Source of the DNA: Microbispora rosea
Lineage (GTDB): Bacteria; Actinomycetota; Actinomycetes; Streptosporangiales; Streptosporangiaceae
Direction: 5' to 3'
Assembly (NCBI RefSeq): GCF_900156315.1
Contig: NZ_FTNI01000018.1
Location: 62,001 to 126,000 of the forward strand
Length of the DNA stretch: 64,000 nt
In this document: positions 31,372 to 40,110 of the stretch, piece by piece
Position numbering within the stretch: the first letter of the stretch is position 1
How the letters are laid out: each line of letters opens with the position of its first letter
Made by a program: the position numbers and the translations under genes
The notes under the pieces: generated by a model
Told to the model about the DNA's origin: nothing
Databases searched by the model: none
What the model saw: only the letters and a program-made list of their open reading frames with translations

Positions 31372-33612
31372 CTACTTGGCGGCGACCATGTGGTCGAGGT
31401 TGAACCACCCGGTGTCACCGGAACCGTAGCTGACGCTGATCGTGTTGATACCCGCCACCAACTGCACCGGAATGGTCGCGTCGGCCCAGGTGTTCCAGCT
31501 CCCGGTGAGCGGAAGTGAAATCTGGTGACGATCTCCGCCGTTTACCGACACCGATGCGCTCCGGGTGCCGGCCGGACCGTCAGGGCCGGCCGAGTAGCGG
31601 AGGTCCAGTGAGTACGTGCCCGCATCCTGGGCGACGATCTGCTGAGTCACGCTCGGCCCCCGTGCGGTGAAGCACGCGACGAAGCCCGATCCCGTATACC
31701 CGGGATGGTCCGTGGCCAGGCATGCTCCGCCGGACAGAGCTCCATCCTCAGCCTCGCAGACGTCCCCGACCTCACAGTGCAGCAACGCGTCGACGGAGTT
31801 CTTCACGGAGATGTCCTGTCCTTCCGACTTCGCCGTAGCGACCGCCGTGAACCGGTAGTTGCCTCGGGGCAGATCGGCGGAGGTCGTCATCGTGTACCGC
31901 ACGACAGTGCTCTGACCGGAGGCCAGCTTGGGCACGCCTGGGCACGCCGGCGCGTGACCGTCCGCGCAGGTGATGGTGAATCCGGGGGCCGGCTGGCCGT
32001 CCGGGGTGTAGGCGGCGAGACTCGTCCGGACGTCGCGATCCATCTGCCCACCGCCGTTGGTGAACGTCACCGGGACCGTGTAGGTGCTCCCGGGCTGCAC
32101 GGCGGCCGGGGCGTCGAGAGAGATCGCCTGTGGTTCGGTCCAGGACAGATAGACGCCGTAGGCGTCGTGCCGCGACTCGAAGTCGAACGGCACTGTGATG
32201 GCATCGTTCTCGACCTTGACGTCCTGGCTGAGGACGACCTGGCGCGTGTACAGGGGTGCCTGGTCAGGGATCCTGTAGACAGTTGCATGGACGAGGCCGT
32301 CGCGGACCAACCACGGCGTCGAGGACAGCCCCTTGAAGGTAACGGTCATCGGCCCGACGTATGCGCCCTGGATGTCACCGAGCAGCGCCACAGCGCGCTT
32401 CTTCGCGGGGTCCTCGGACGCGGAAATCGCGGTCGACCCGACTTGTTCGGAGGTGGAGACCAGCGTGCCGGTCAGGTCGGCATAGGTGCGCATCGCCCAC
32501 CAGTTTCCGTTGGCCGCCCATCCGCTCGGGGTCTTGGTGAGCAGCCCGGTCAGGTTCGGAATGACGCAGCAGCTCCAGTTGCCGCGCATGGCGTTGGCAT
32601 AGTTCGACTGAGCCAGCCGGGCGTTGTACCAGGCGGTATCTCCAGCGGTCTGGCGATCCGCGGGCTGGTACTCGTTGGCCGAGAGGGGCCGTTGGGCGAT
32701 CCCGTTGGCGTCGAGTGCGTCCGATAGGGACTTGCCGACGGTGACCGGGTCGTCCACGGTCCCCTCATCGTGGTTGGTGATCTCGTCCGGGACAGTGTTC
32801 GCGGCCTTGACGTGGGCCAGGAAGGCCTGCCATTCCTCGGGGTGTCGCTCAGGGGTGTAGGCGAACGACGGGCCGGCGATTGTCGCGGCCGGGGCGATGC
32901 GCCGGATCTCGCGGTAGGCGCTGTCCCACATTTGGAAGTACTGTTCCGTGTTGACGCCCGGTCTCCAGAAGATGCTGAGGTCGGGCTCGTTCCAGATCTC
33001 GTAGGTGAACTTCTGGCCGGAAGCCTGGAGCTTGGACACAGTCGCGTCGATGAACGTGATCCAGTTGCTGCAGTCGCCGCCGGTGCACGGCCACAGCGTG
33101 TTCGCCGGAGCCCCGCCGGTCGAACCGAACACATCGCTGAGCAGGACCTGGTACTCGACCTTATGACGGGGCGGGCGCTGTAGACGCTTCGCCTCGGCGA
33201 TGACCGCATCGATGTTGGCTTGGGTGCCCGGTCCGAAGGTGTACTTGTCCTTGATCCAGCCGCCCGCATACCAGCCGCCGCTGCGGAAGGCGTTGATCTT
33301 CAGCGGTTCGAGGAATTCGTCGGACGGTTGTAACCCGTCCTGCGTGATGCCGTAGAGAATGCCAAGACCCACCCCCTCAGACCGCTTCGTCTTCGCGGAC
33401 AGATCGACGCTCAGCTCTTTCACGCCGGCAGAGCTGACGTTCGGGTCTGCCGCGGCGGGCTGCTGGCCGCTGACCAGCAAGGCAGCGGTGGCGAACAGTG
33501 TCCCGAGGACTGCGAGTCCCTTCCTGCCGTTCAGGCCCCGGCCCTGGCCGGGTGCCGCAGCTGTACCGTCGGGACGCCCAATGGTGACTAAGCGTTTCGG
33601 ATGAGCTGACAT
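31372..33612 (-). CDS. Secreted glycoside hydrolase (GH39-like) with NEW3-like and CBM35/6-like domains
   Basis: From ATG 33612 (GAAGGAAG upstream) the protein has 746 residues with an N-terminal export signal (GLAVLGTLFATAALLVSG, then AAADP). The catalytic region of about 400 residues carries FTYEIWNEPD, the clan GH-A acid/base motif, and a later LSANEYQPAD that may hold the nucleophile. A NEW3-like Ig domain (around residues 500-600) and a C-terminal jelly-roll CBM (CEAEDGAL ... GWFNLDHM) follow. It should act outside the cell on plant or bacterial polysaccharide. LacI-type palindromes lie upstream, but no LacI gene is nearby. Exact GH family is uncertain. Confidence 0.8.
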   Translation of the reverse strand: MSAHPKRLVTIGRPDGTAAAPGQGRGLNGRKGLAVLGTLFATAALLVSGQQPAAADPNVSSAGVKELSVDLSAKTKRSEGVGLGILYGITQDGLQPSDEFLEPLKINAFRSGGWYAGGWIKDKYTFGPGTQANIDAVIAEAKRLQRPPRHKVEYQVLLSDVFGSTGGAPANTLWPCTGGDCSNWITFIDATVSKLQASGQKFTYEIWNEPDLSIFWRPGVNTEQYFQMWDSAYREIRRIAPAATIAGPSFAYTPERHPEEWQAFLAHVKAANTVPDEITNHDEGTVDDPVTVGKSLSDALDANGIAQRPLSANEYQPADRQTAGDTAWYNARLAQSNYANAMRGNWSCCVIPNLTGLLTKTPSGWAANGNWWAMRTYADLTGTLVSTSEQVGSTAISASEDPAKKRAVALLGDIQGAYVGPMTVTFKGLSSTPWLVRDGLVHATVYRIPDQAPLYTRQVVLSQDVKVENDAITVPFDFESRHDAYGVYLSWTEPQAISLDAPAAVQPGSTYTVPVTFTNGGGQMDRDVRTSLAAYTPDGQPAPGFTITCADGHAPACPGVPKLASGQSTVVRYTMTTSADLPRGNYRFTAVATAKSEGQDISVKNSVDALLHCEVGDVCEAEDGALSGGACLATDHPGYTGSGFVACFTARGPSVTQQIVAQDAGTYSLDLRYSAGPDGPAGTRSASVSVNGGDRHQISLPLTGSWNTWADATIPVQLVAGINTISVSYGSGDTGWFNLDHMVAAK

Positions 33613-33766
33613 TCTTCCTTCTTTCGCGGACGAGTCGACCCATGTCGCGGCCACGGGGTCGTGGTCAGTGCGAGTGCGGAGGCGAGGACGGCGTGCGCCG
33701 CGATCCTGCGTGCCCGCCGAGACAAGGGTGTGACCATGCGCCTTCCCGTCGGGGGGTGCGGCCGGG

Positions 33767-33793
33767 TCGAATCGATTCGGCGAACCGATTCGA
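33767..33793. promoter_or_regulatory. LacI-type operator pair, TCGAATCG-N11-CGATTCGA
   Basis: The site includes the perfect CGAATCGATTCG at 33768-33779 and a second CGAACCGATTCGA. LacI-family operators typically have a central CG and AT-containing arms like these. It lies 155 bases upstream of the secreted glycosidase, as expected for sugar-responsive control. Confidence 0.55.
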
Positions 33794-34239
33794 CTTGACC
33801 ATAAGCGTGTCCCGACGGGATGGTCAAGAGCCGGAAATGTCCGTGATACACCTTCGCCGCGCCGCCGTCACGCGACCCCGTGGACCCAAGAGCCGCGCGG
33901 GTCCTAGGCATCCAGTGCTGTTGTTCGAGGAGGACCCGACGGGGGAGGAGCCGGGGTCGGGATCGACGAGATCGCCATCACGGCATCTGCGCGCCGGCCC
34001 AGGCGAGCGTAGTCGTCCCCGAAACTTTTCTATCATCGGCGTCGGTGCGCAATACGTGACCGAAAACCACGACCCACCCGCTCACCTTCGCCGCCGCTCC
34101 GCTGAGCCGGTCGCCGCGGGCTACGGTCCCGGCCACCGCGCCCAGGCCGGCTTCACGCGACCGGTGCCCGACGCGACCTGCATGGCCGTGCACGCCTGCT
34201 GTGCCGATGATGTCTGCGCACGTTCGGTCGAAGCAGCTT

Positions 34240-34255
34240 ATCGAACCGGTTCGAT
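34240..34255. promoter_or_regulatory. 16-bp perfect palindrome ATCGAACCGGTTCGAT
   Basis: The centre CCGG and arms TCGAA/TTCGA match LacI-family operators and resemble the site at 33767. It stands about 475 bases further from the glycosidase and could be an auxiliary operator, or belong to a gene lost with the adjacent IS remnant. Confidence 0.5.
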
Positions 34256-34315
34256 TCCGATCACGCTGATCGGGATGGGCGTAGGAGGGGGCGGGCCGGA
34301 GGAGTTGAGAATGAG

Positions 34316-34440
34316 GTGAGGCTCCCGGTAAGACAGCAGGTGGCCGCCGATCTGCGGATCAGCGACCAGACCATCGACAACTGGCGCAGGCAACAGCGCA
34401 TGGACGCAGGATTGGAGCCCGGCATCACCTCCAGGGACCG
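34316..34440 (+). pseudogene. Fragment of an IS3-like transposase OrfA
   Basis: The frame reads VAADLRISDQTIDNWRRQQR and DAGLEPGITS, the HTH and linker of actinobacterial IS3-type OrfA proteins, and then loses similarity. A shifted frame continues with EPVAARRRIA, which resembles the expected AAARRRI coiled-coil. Only about 45 residues remain. Confidence 0.6.
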
Positions 34441-34449
34441 GCCGAGCCG

Positions 34450-35019
34450 GTGGCCGCCCGGCGCCGGATCGCGCTCCCCCTGGGCGTCGTGGCCGGCTCC
34501 TACGCCGTGACGGTCCTGCTGGGCCGGTCACTGCCCGAGCCGCGGATTTCGCTGATCGAGGTTCCACTGCTGTTCGCCGTGTTCCTCGTCGCCGCCGCCT
34601 GCGAGGAGGCGGGATGGACGGCGTACGCCACCGATCCGCTGTCCACCCGCTGGAGCCTGCCGGTCACCGGTGTCATCCTCGGGGTGACATGGGCGGTCTG
34701 GCACCTGATCCCGTACGCACAGGCCGGCCACGGCCCGCTGTGGATAGCGGGCCAGTGCCTGCACACGGTGGCCCTGCGGGTCGTCATCGTCTCGCTGTAC
34801 CTGCGCAGCGCGAGCGTGCTCACCGCGGTCGTCTGCCATGCCGCCTCCAACGTCGGCTGGTCCCTGTTCCCCGACCACGGATCGCACTACGACCCGGTCG
34901 TCACCGGAGGCATCGCCACGGGGGTGGCCCTGCTGGTGGTGATGGTCAGACGCTGCGGACGCCGTGGGCGGCGAATTGGGCGTGTACGCGTTCCAGGAGG
35001 GCCCTGTCCGGGGGCTTGA
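34450..35019 (+). CDS. CPBP-family intramembrane metalloprotease, possibly N-truncated
   Basis: The frame from GTG 34450 gives 189 residues. CPBP motif 1 is CEEAGWTAYA (EExxxR variant with Trp/Thr where Arg is usual), motif 2 is WAVWHLIPYA and motif 3 is CHAASNVGW. The N-terminal helices of the family are missing and the beginning may derive from the transposase relic, so the gene could be truncated by the insertion. The last 74 bases overlap pflA antisense, so the Arg-rich tail is probably not meaningful. Confidence 0.55.
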   Translation: MAARRRIALPLGVVAGSYAVTVLLGRSLPEPRISLIEVPLLFAVFLVAAACEEAGWTAYATDPLSTRWSLPVTGVILGVTWAVWHLIPYAQAGHGPLWIAGQCLHTVALRVVIVSLYLRSASVLTAVVCHAASNVGWSLFPDHGSHYDPVVTGGIATGVALLVVMVRRCGRRGRRIGRVRVPGGPCPGA

Positions 35020-35734
35020 CGTCGGCCAGAGGGAAGGTGAGCCCGAGCCGGGCGTACTTGCCGGCGGCCATGCGATGGAAGGGCAGCACGTCGACCCGCT
35101 CGACGTTGCCGAGCGTCGCGACGAACCTGGCCAGGCCGTCCACGTTCTCCACGGAGTCGGTGTGGCCGGGAACCAGGACGAACCGCACCCAGACCGGGCG
35201 GCCCAGATCGGCCAATCGGCGAGCGAAGCGCAGGGTCGGCTCCAGACGTGCCCCGGTCAGCCGCCGGTAGCCCCGCGGGTCCCACGACTTGATGTCGAGC
35301 AGCACGAGGTCGGTGGCGGCCAGCAGCGCGTCGCTCGCGCGGTCCCCGAGGTAGCCGGAGGTGTCCAGCGCGGTGTGCAGGCCACTGTCACGGCAGCGGC
35401 GCAGCAGCTGGCCGGTGAAGCGGGGCTGCAGCAGCGGCTCGCCACCGCTGACCGTCACCCCGCCGCCGGCCACCGAGATGAACCGCCGGTAACGGTCCAC
35501 CTCGGTCATCACCTCGTCCACGGTGACCCGGCGGCCGTCGCGCATCCGCCAGGTCTCCGGGTTGTGGCAGTACAGGCAGCGCAGCGGGCAGCCGCAGGTG
35601 AACACCACGAAGCGGGTGCCGGGTCCGTCCACGCCGACCGACAGGTCCCACGACTCGATGACGCCGGTGCCGGCCGCGGGCTCCGTCTGGCAGAGCTCGG
35701 CGGCGGCGTCGCGCAGCAGGGGCTCGCGCATCAC
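34946..35734 (-). CDS. pflA: Pyruvate formate-lyase activating enzyme
   Basis: The 262-residue radical SAM protein has [13 protein letters not shown], the exact CxxxCxxC form of glycyl-radical activases, and [12 protein letters not shown] for SAM binding. It abstracts a hydrogen from the glycine of PFL to make it active under anoxia. Its ATG overlaps the pflB stop by 4 bases. Confidence 0.93.
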   Translation of the reverse strand: MMREPLLRDAAAELCQTEPAAGTGVIESWDLSVGVDGPGTRFVVFTCGCPLRCLYCHNPETWRMRDGRRVTVDEVMTEVDRYRRFISVAGGGVTVSGGEPLLQPRFTGQLLRRCRDSGLHTALDTSGYLGDRASDALLAATDLVLLDIKSWDPRGYRRLTGARLEPTLRFARRLADLGRPVWVRFVLVPGHTDSVENVDGLARFVATLGNVERVDVLPFHRMAAGKYARLGLTFPLADVKPPDRALLERVHAQFAAHGVRSV

Positions 35735-38004
35735 AGCCGCCCGTGGAAGGTGCGGTCGACCACGTCCTGCTGCTGCTCGCGGGTCAGCCGGACGAAGTTG
35801 ACGGCATAGCCGGAGACCCGGATGGTGAGCTGCGGGTACTTCTCGGGGTGGTCCATCGCGTCGATCAGGGTGGCCCGGTCGAGCACGTTGACGTTCATGT
35901 GGAAGCCGCCCGCGTCGAAGTAGCCGTCGAGCACGCCCACCAGGTCGGCGACCCGGTCCTCGGCCGTGCGGCCCAGCCCGTCCGGGGTCACGGTGCTGGT
36001 CAGCGAGATGCCGTCCTGCGCCTGGTCGTAGGGGAGCTTGGCCACCGACAGCGCCGAGGCGACCAGGCCGTGCCGGTCGCGGCCGTTCATCGGGTTGGCG
36101 CCGGGGGCGAACGGCGTCCCGGCTCTGCGCCCGTCGGGCGTGTTGCCGGTGTGCTTGCCGTACACCACGTTGGAGGTGATGGTGAGCACCGACTGGGTGT
36201 GCTCGGCGTCGCGGTAGGACGGGTTGCGGCGGATCTTGTCCATGAACGACCTGACGAGGTCGACGGCGATGCCGTCGGCGCGGTCGTCGTTGTTCCCGTA
36301 CGCCGGGTAGTCGCCCTCGACCACGTAGTCCACGGCGAGCCCGGTCACGTCGCGGAGCACCCGGACCGTCGCGTGCTTGACGGCCGACAGGCTGTCGGCG
36401 GCCACCGACAGGCCGGCGATCCCGCAGGCGAGCGTGCGCGTGACGGGGTAGTCGTGCAGTGCCATCTCGATGCGCTCGTAGGCGTACTTGTCGTGCATGT
36501 AGTGGATGACGTTCAGCGCGTTCACGTATGTCTTCGCGAGCCAGTCCATCATCCGGTCGAAGGCCGCCGCGACCTCCTCGTAGTCGAGCACGTCGCCGGT
36601 CAGCGCGGGGTAGACGGGGCCGACCTGCTCGCCGCTGATCTCGTCCCGGCCGCCGTTGATCGCGTACAGCAGGGCCTTGGCGAGGTTGACCCGGGCGCCG
36701 AAGAACTGCATCTGCTTTCCGACGGGGGCGGCCGACACGCAGCAGGCGATGGCGGTGTCGTCACCGTGCCGCGGCCGCATCAGCTCGTCGCTCTCGTACT
36801 GGATCGAGCTGGTCTCGATGGACAGACGGGCGCAGAAGCGCTTGAACGGCTCGGGCAGCCGCGGCGACCAGAAGACCGTCAGGTTCGGCTCCGGGGCCGG
36901 ACCGAGGTTGCGCAACGTCTGCAGGTAGCGGTAGCTGGTGCGGGTGACCAGCGGCCTGCCGTCCGCGCCGACGCCGCCGATCGACTCGGTCACCCAGGTC
37001 GGGTCGCCGGAGAAGAGCTGGTCGTACTCGGGGGTGCGCAGGAATCGGACGATGCGCAGCTTGATGACGAAGTCGTCGACCAGCTCCTGCGCCTCCTGCT
37101 CGGTGAGCCGTCCCTCGGCGAGGTCCCGCTCCAGGTAGACGTCCACGAACGTGGAGGTGCGGCCGAGGGACATGGCCGCTCCGTTCTGCTCCTTGACCGC
37201 GGCGAGATAGGCGAAGTAGAGCCACTGGACGGCCTCGCGCGCGGTGGCCGCGGGCCGGGAGATGTCGTGGCCGTAGGAGGCGGCCATCCGCTTCAGTTCG
37301 TCGAGGGCGCGCAGCTGCTCGGCCAGCTCCTCCCGGTCGCGGATGACCGCGTCGGTGGAGAACTCGCCGTCCAGCGTGCGCAGCTCGGCCCGCTTGGCCT
37401 CGATCAGCCGGTCCACGCCGTACAACGCGACCCGCCGGTAGTCGCCGATGATGCGTCCGCGGCCGTACGCGTCGGGGAGCCCGGTGATGATCCCCGCGCG
37501 GCGGGCCGCCCGGATCTCCGGGGTGTAGGCGTCGAAGACGCCGTCGTTGTGCGTCTTGCGATACGTGGTGAAGATCTCCTTCACCCGGGGGTCGAGCGTG
37601 TACCTGTAGGCGGCCAGGCCGTTCTCGACCATCCGCAGCCCGCCCGCCGGCATGATCGCCCGCTTCAGCGGGGCGTCGGTCTGCAGCCCGACGATCAGCT
37701 CGCGCTCGGAGTCGATGTAGCCGGGCCGGTGCGCCGTGATCGAGGAAGGCGTGGCGGTGTCCACGTCGTACACCCCGCGCCGCCGCTCCTCGGGAAACAG
37801 GTCCGACACTTCCGCCCAGACCGTGCGGGTCCGCTCGGTCGGCCCGGCGAGGAACGACTCGTCGCCCTCGTACGGGGTGTAGTTGGCCTGGATGAAGTCG
37901 CGCACGTCGACGCTCCCGCGCCAGGTCGTGCCGCGGAAGCCGCGCCACGCCACGCGGGCGGGCGCCTGCGCGTCTCCCTGACGCCTGACCTCGGTGACGG
38001 TCAT
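35731..38004 (-). CDS. pflB: Pyruvate formate-lyase (formate acetyltransferase)
   Basis: The 757-residue protein has family-typical length. The active-site cysteine pair is in [13 protein letters not shown] and the glycyl-radical loop [10 protein letters not shown] lies near the C-terminus. It converts pyruvate plus CoA to acetyl-CoA and formate without oxygen. PFL is uncommon in filamentous actinomycetes; here it lies with nitrate reductase and heat-shock genes. A DosR-like box 80 bases upstream suggests hypoxic induction. Confidence 0.95.
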   Translation of the reverse strand: MTVTEVRRQGDAQAPARVAWRGFRGTTWRGSVDVRDFIQANYTPYEGDESFLAGPTERTRTVWAEVSDLFPEERRRGVYDVDTATPSSITAHRPGYIDSERELIVGLQTDAPLKRAIMPAGGLRMVENGLAAYRYTLDPRVKEIFTTYRKTHNDGVFDAYTPEIRAARRAGIITGLPDAYGRGRIIGDYRRVALYGVDRLIEAKRAELRTLDGEFSTDAVIRDREELAEQLRALDELKRMAASYGHDISRPAATAREAVQWLYFAYLAAVKEQNGAAMSLGRTSTFVDVYLERDLAEGRLTEQEAQELVDDFVIKLRIVRFLRTPEYDQLFSGDPTWVTESIGGVGADGRPLVTRTSYRYLQTLRNLGPAPEPNLTVFWSPRLPEPFKRFCARLSIETSSIQYESDELMRPRHGDDTAIACCVSAAPVGKQMQFFGARVNLAKALLYAINGGRDEISGEQVGPVYPALTGDVLDYEEVAAAFDRMMDWLAKTYVNALNVIHYMHDKYAYERIEMALHDYPVTRTLACGIAGLSVAADSLSAVKHATVRVLRDVTGLAVDYVVEGDYPAYGNNDDRADGIAVDLVRSFMDKIRRNPSYRDAEHTQSVLTITSNVVYGKHTGNTPDGRRAGTPFAPGANPMNGRDRHGLVASALSVAKLPYDQAQDGISLTSTVTPDGLGRTAEDRVADLVGVLDGYFDAGGFHMNVNVLDRATLIDAMDHPEKYPQLTIRVSGYAVNFVRLTREQQQDVVDRTFHGRL

Positions 38005-38083
38005 CGTCTACCCCCTTCGTCGGTTCCGTCTCCACTGTGGGTCCTGGACCATCCGCCCACCGCGCGCGGAAGTCATCGACCAC

Positions 38084-38100
38084 GGGGACCAAAGTCATCC
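38084..38100. promoter_or_regulatory. DosR/DevR-like box upstream of pflB
   Basis: GGGGACCAAAGTCATCC matches the mycobacterial DosR pattern GGGAC-N4-GTCCC in its first half, spacer and GTC, with a weaker last pair. It lies 80 bases before pflB. Confidence 0.6.
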
Positions 38101-38189
38101 GGGCGGTTGCGGGAGACGGGCGGGGGCCCGGCCGGCCTCCGCCCGTCCCGTCCGCCCTCCGGTGGTTGCGAGGGTGGCGTGTCTCGCGG

Positions 38190-38612
38190 TCAGTGCTGAA
38201 CGACGATCCTGCGGTCGGCCGTCTTGTGCTCCTCCTCCAGACCGACCGAGACCTCCAGGACTCCGTCTCGGTAAACGGCCGTCACGTCCTCTTCCCTGGC
38301 CGTCGTGGGAAGCGTGACCGAGCGGGAGAACGCGCCGTAGGTGATCTCGGAGCGGCGCGGTTCCTTGGTGTCCTCGGCCTCCTTGGTCTTCTCGGCCCGG
38401 ATGTGGAGCACGCCGTGCCCGACGGTGACCTCCAGATCCTTGTCGGGGTCGATGCCGGGCAGCTCCGCCCGCAGCACGTACCGGCCGTCCGCGACGAAGT
38501 CCTCCACCCGGATGATCTGGCCGAACGGCCGGAACCCGTAGACCGGGCTCTCCAGCAGCTCCAGCAGTTCAGGGAAGGGGAACCGGCCCTGGCTCCGCTC
38601 CATGAGGTTCAT
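38190..38612 (-). CDS. Hsp20/alpha-crystallin small heat-shock protein
   Basis: The 140-residue protein starts at ATG 38612 after AAGGAGG. It has an alpha-crystallin domain with YVLRAELPGIDPDKDLEV and a late GVLEVSVGLEEE, the GVLxVxV signature. Small Hsps of this type (HspX/Acr in mycobacteria) are ATP-independent holdases induced by hypoxia through DosR. The divergent DosR-like boxes support the same control here. Confidence 0.9.
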   Translation of the reverse strand: MNLMERSQGRFPFPELLELLESPVYGFRPFGQIIRVEDFVADGRYVLRAELPGIDPDKDLEVTVGHGVLHIRAEKTKEAEDTKEPRRSEITYGAFSRSVTLPTTAREEDVTAVYRDGVLEVSVGLEEEHKTADRRIVVQH

Positions 38613-38758
38613 CGTGACCTCCTTGTCTCGATGACGACGCACCAAGCACACACCCGCCGCCTCCCCTCCGGCAGGGCCGGACGTCCCACCCAAAGGACCT
38701 CACACCACCGACCCGCTCGGGTCGTAGGTCTAGGCCCGGCGGGACCTTCGGCGCGCAC

Positions 38759-38807
38759 GGTGACCAAGGGTCTTTCGGGTAACAGCTGAAGGACCAAAAG
38801 CCCTGAC
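38759..38807. promoter_or_regulatory. DosR/DevR-like boxes between hsp20 and narK
   Basis: GGTGACCAAGGGTCTTTCGG (38759-38778) and AAGGACCAAAAGCCCTGAC (38789-38807) both resemble the GGGACCAAAGTCCC type of box. GGGACCTTCGGC just upstream (near 38741) is a third, weaker candidate. They sit in the 255-base divergent promoter region and could serve both directions. Confidence 0.5.
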
Positions 38808-38867
38808 GTCCCCGCCGCCCCCACAGGAGGGTGATGGCGGAAGATCCTCTTCCCCCGGAGGAACGGT

Positions 38868-40091
38868 ATGACAGTCGGCACGGCGGCCGCCGAGGAGACG
38901 CGCATGCGCGGCCGGGCGGTCGCGTTGGCACTGGCGACGGCAGGCTTCGCGGTGAACTTCTGGGCGTGGGCGCTGATCAGCCCGCTCAGCTCGACGTATA
39001 AGGAACTGCTCCGGCTGACGCCGTTCGAGGCGTCGGTCCTGGTCGCGATCCCGGTCATCGTCGGATCGCTGGGCCGGATCGTGCTCGGCGCGCTGACCGA
39101 CCGGTACGGCGGGCGGCTGATGTTCGCGGTGGCGAGCACGCTCGGCGTGGTCCCGGTGGTCTTCCTCGCCTTCGCCGAGAGTTATCCGCCGCTGCTGGCC
39201 GGGGGGTTCGTCCTGGGCCTGACGGGGGCGACCTTCGCGATCGGTGTGCCGTTCGTCAACGCCTGGTTCCCGCCGGAGCGCCGCGGGCTGGCTCTGGGGA
39301 TCTTCGGGATGGGCAACATCGGCACGGCGATCTCCGGCTTCGCCACGCCGTGGCTGGCGGACCGGTTCGGCCGTCCGACGCCGTTCCTCGTCGTCGCGGT
39401 GGCGTTGGTGGTCGTCGGGCTGGCGTTCCTGGCGTTCGGCCGTGAGGCGCCGGGCACCCGTCGTGCGACCGAACCGTTCCTCGTCAGGTTCCTGGCCGCG
39501 GGGCGGCTGCGCGTCACCCGGGAACTGGCCGCGATGTACGCGCTGACCTTCGGCGGGTTCGTGGCGTTCGGCGCCTACCTGCCGCTGTATCTGAAGGCGG
39601 TCTACGGGCTGTTCACGGCCGACGCGGCGGCTCGGGCGGCCGGGTTCGTCGTGCTGGCCACGCTCGCCCGGCCGGTGGGCGGCTGGCTGGCCGATCGCTT
39701 CGGTGGCGAGACCGTGCTCTCCGGGGCGCTCGCCGTAGCGGTGGTGTGCGCGGTCGCCGTGTCGTTCGCGCCGCCGATGGCCCTGGCCACGGCCGGTTTC
39801 CTGGCGATGGCGGCCGCGCTGGGCCTGGGCAACGGGGCGGTCTTCGCGCTGCTCGGCGGGGCCGTGCCGGCGCACGCGATCGGCAGCGCGACCGGGGTGG
39901 TCGGCGCGGTCGGCGGTCTCGGCGGTTTCCTGCCGCCGATCGTCATGGGCCTCATCTACCAGGCCACCGGTTCGTACGCGATCGGGCTCATGCTGCTGGC
40001 GGCCGTCGCGGCGGCCGCGCTGGTCTACTGCTGGTTCGTGCTGCGACCCGGCGCCCCCGCGCGGCCCGAAGCGGCCGGCGACCTCGTGTGA
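38868..40091 (+). CDS. narK: Nitrate/nitrite MFS transporter
   Basis: The 407-residue MFS protein has about 12 helices, the NarK signature region GNIGTAISGFATPWLADRFG and FGGFVAFGAYLPLYL in the second half, and the loop motif GALTDRYGGRLMF. It imports nitrate and/or exports nitrite for the Nar reductase. It starts at ATG 38868 with GGAGG upstream and precedes narG by 19 bases. Confidence 0.92.
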   Translation: MTVGTAAAEETRMRGRAVALALATAGFAVNFWAWALISPLSSTYKELLRLTPFEASVLVAIPVIVGSLGRIVLGALTDRYGGRLMFAVASTLGVVPVVFLAFAESYPPLLAGGFVLGLTGATFAIGVPFVNAWFPPERRGLALGIFGMGNIGTAISGFATPWLADRFGRPTPFLVVAVALVVVGLAFLAFGREAPGTRRATEPFLVRFLAAGRLRVTRELAAMYALTFGGFVAFGAYLPLYLKAVYGLFTADAAARAAGFVVLATLARPVGGWLADRFGGETVLSGALAVAVVCAVAVSFAPPMALATAGFLAMAAALGLGNGAVFALLGGAVPAHAIGSATGVVGAVGGLGGFLPPIVMGLIYQATGSYAIGLMLLAAVAAAALVYCWFVLRPGAPARPEAAGDLV

Positions 40092-40110
40092 CGTGAGGAA
40101 GAGGAAATCG

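Larger units (their letters stand above)
33613..34315. other. Gene-free intergenic region with LacI-type palindromes
   Basis: About 700 bases separate the glycosidase start from an IS remnant. Open frames here have no recognisable domain or convincing RBS and I do not call genes. The region holds two LacI-like operator palindromes, at 33767 and 34240. Confidence 0.6.

Noticed and set aside
33642-34319. 225-codon rightward frame in the intergenic region
   Set aside because: No motif or RBS, and it spans two operator palindromes and low-complexity stretches.
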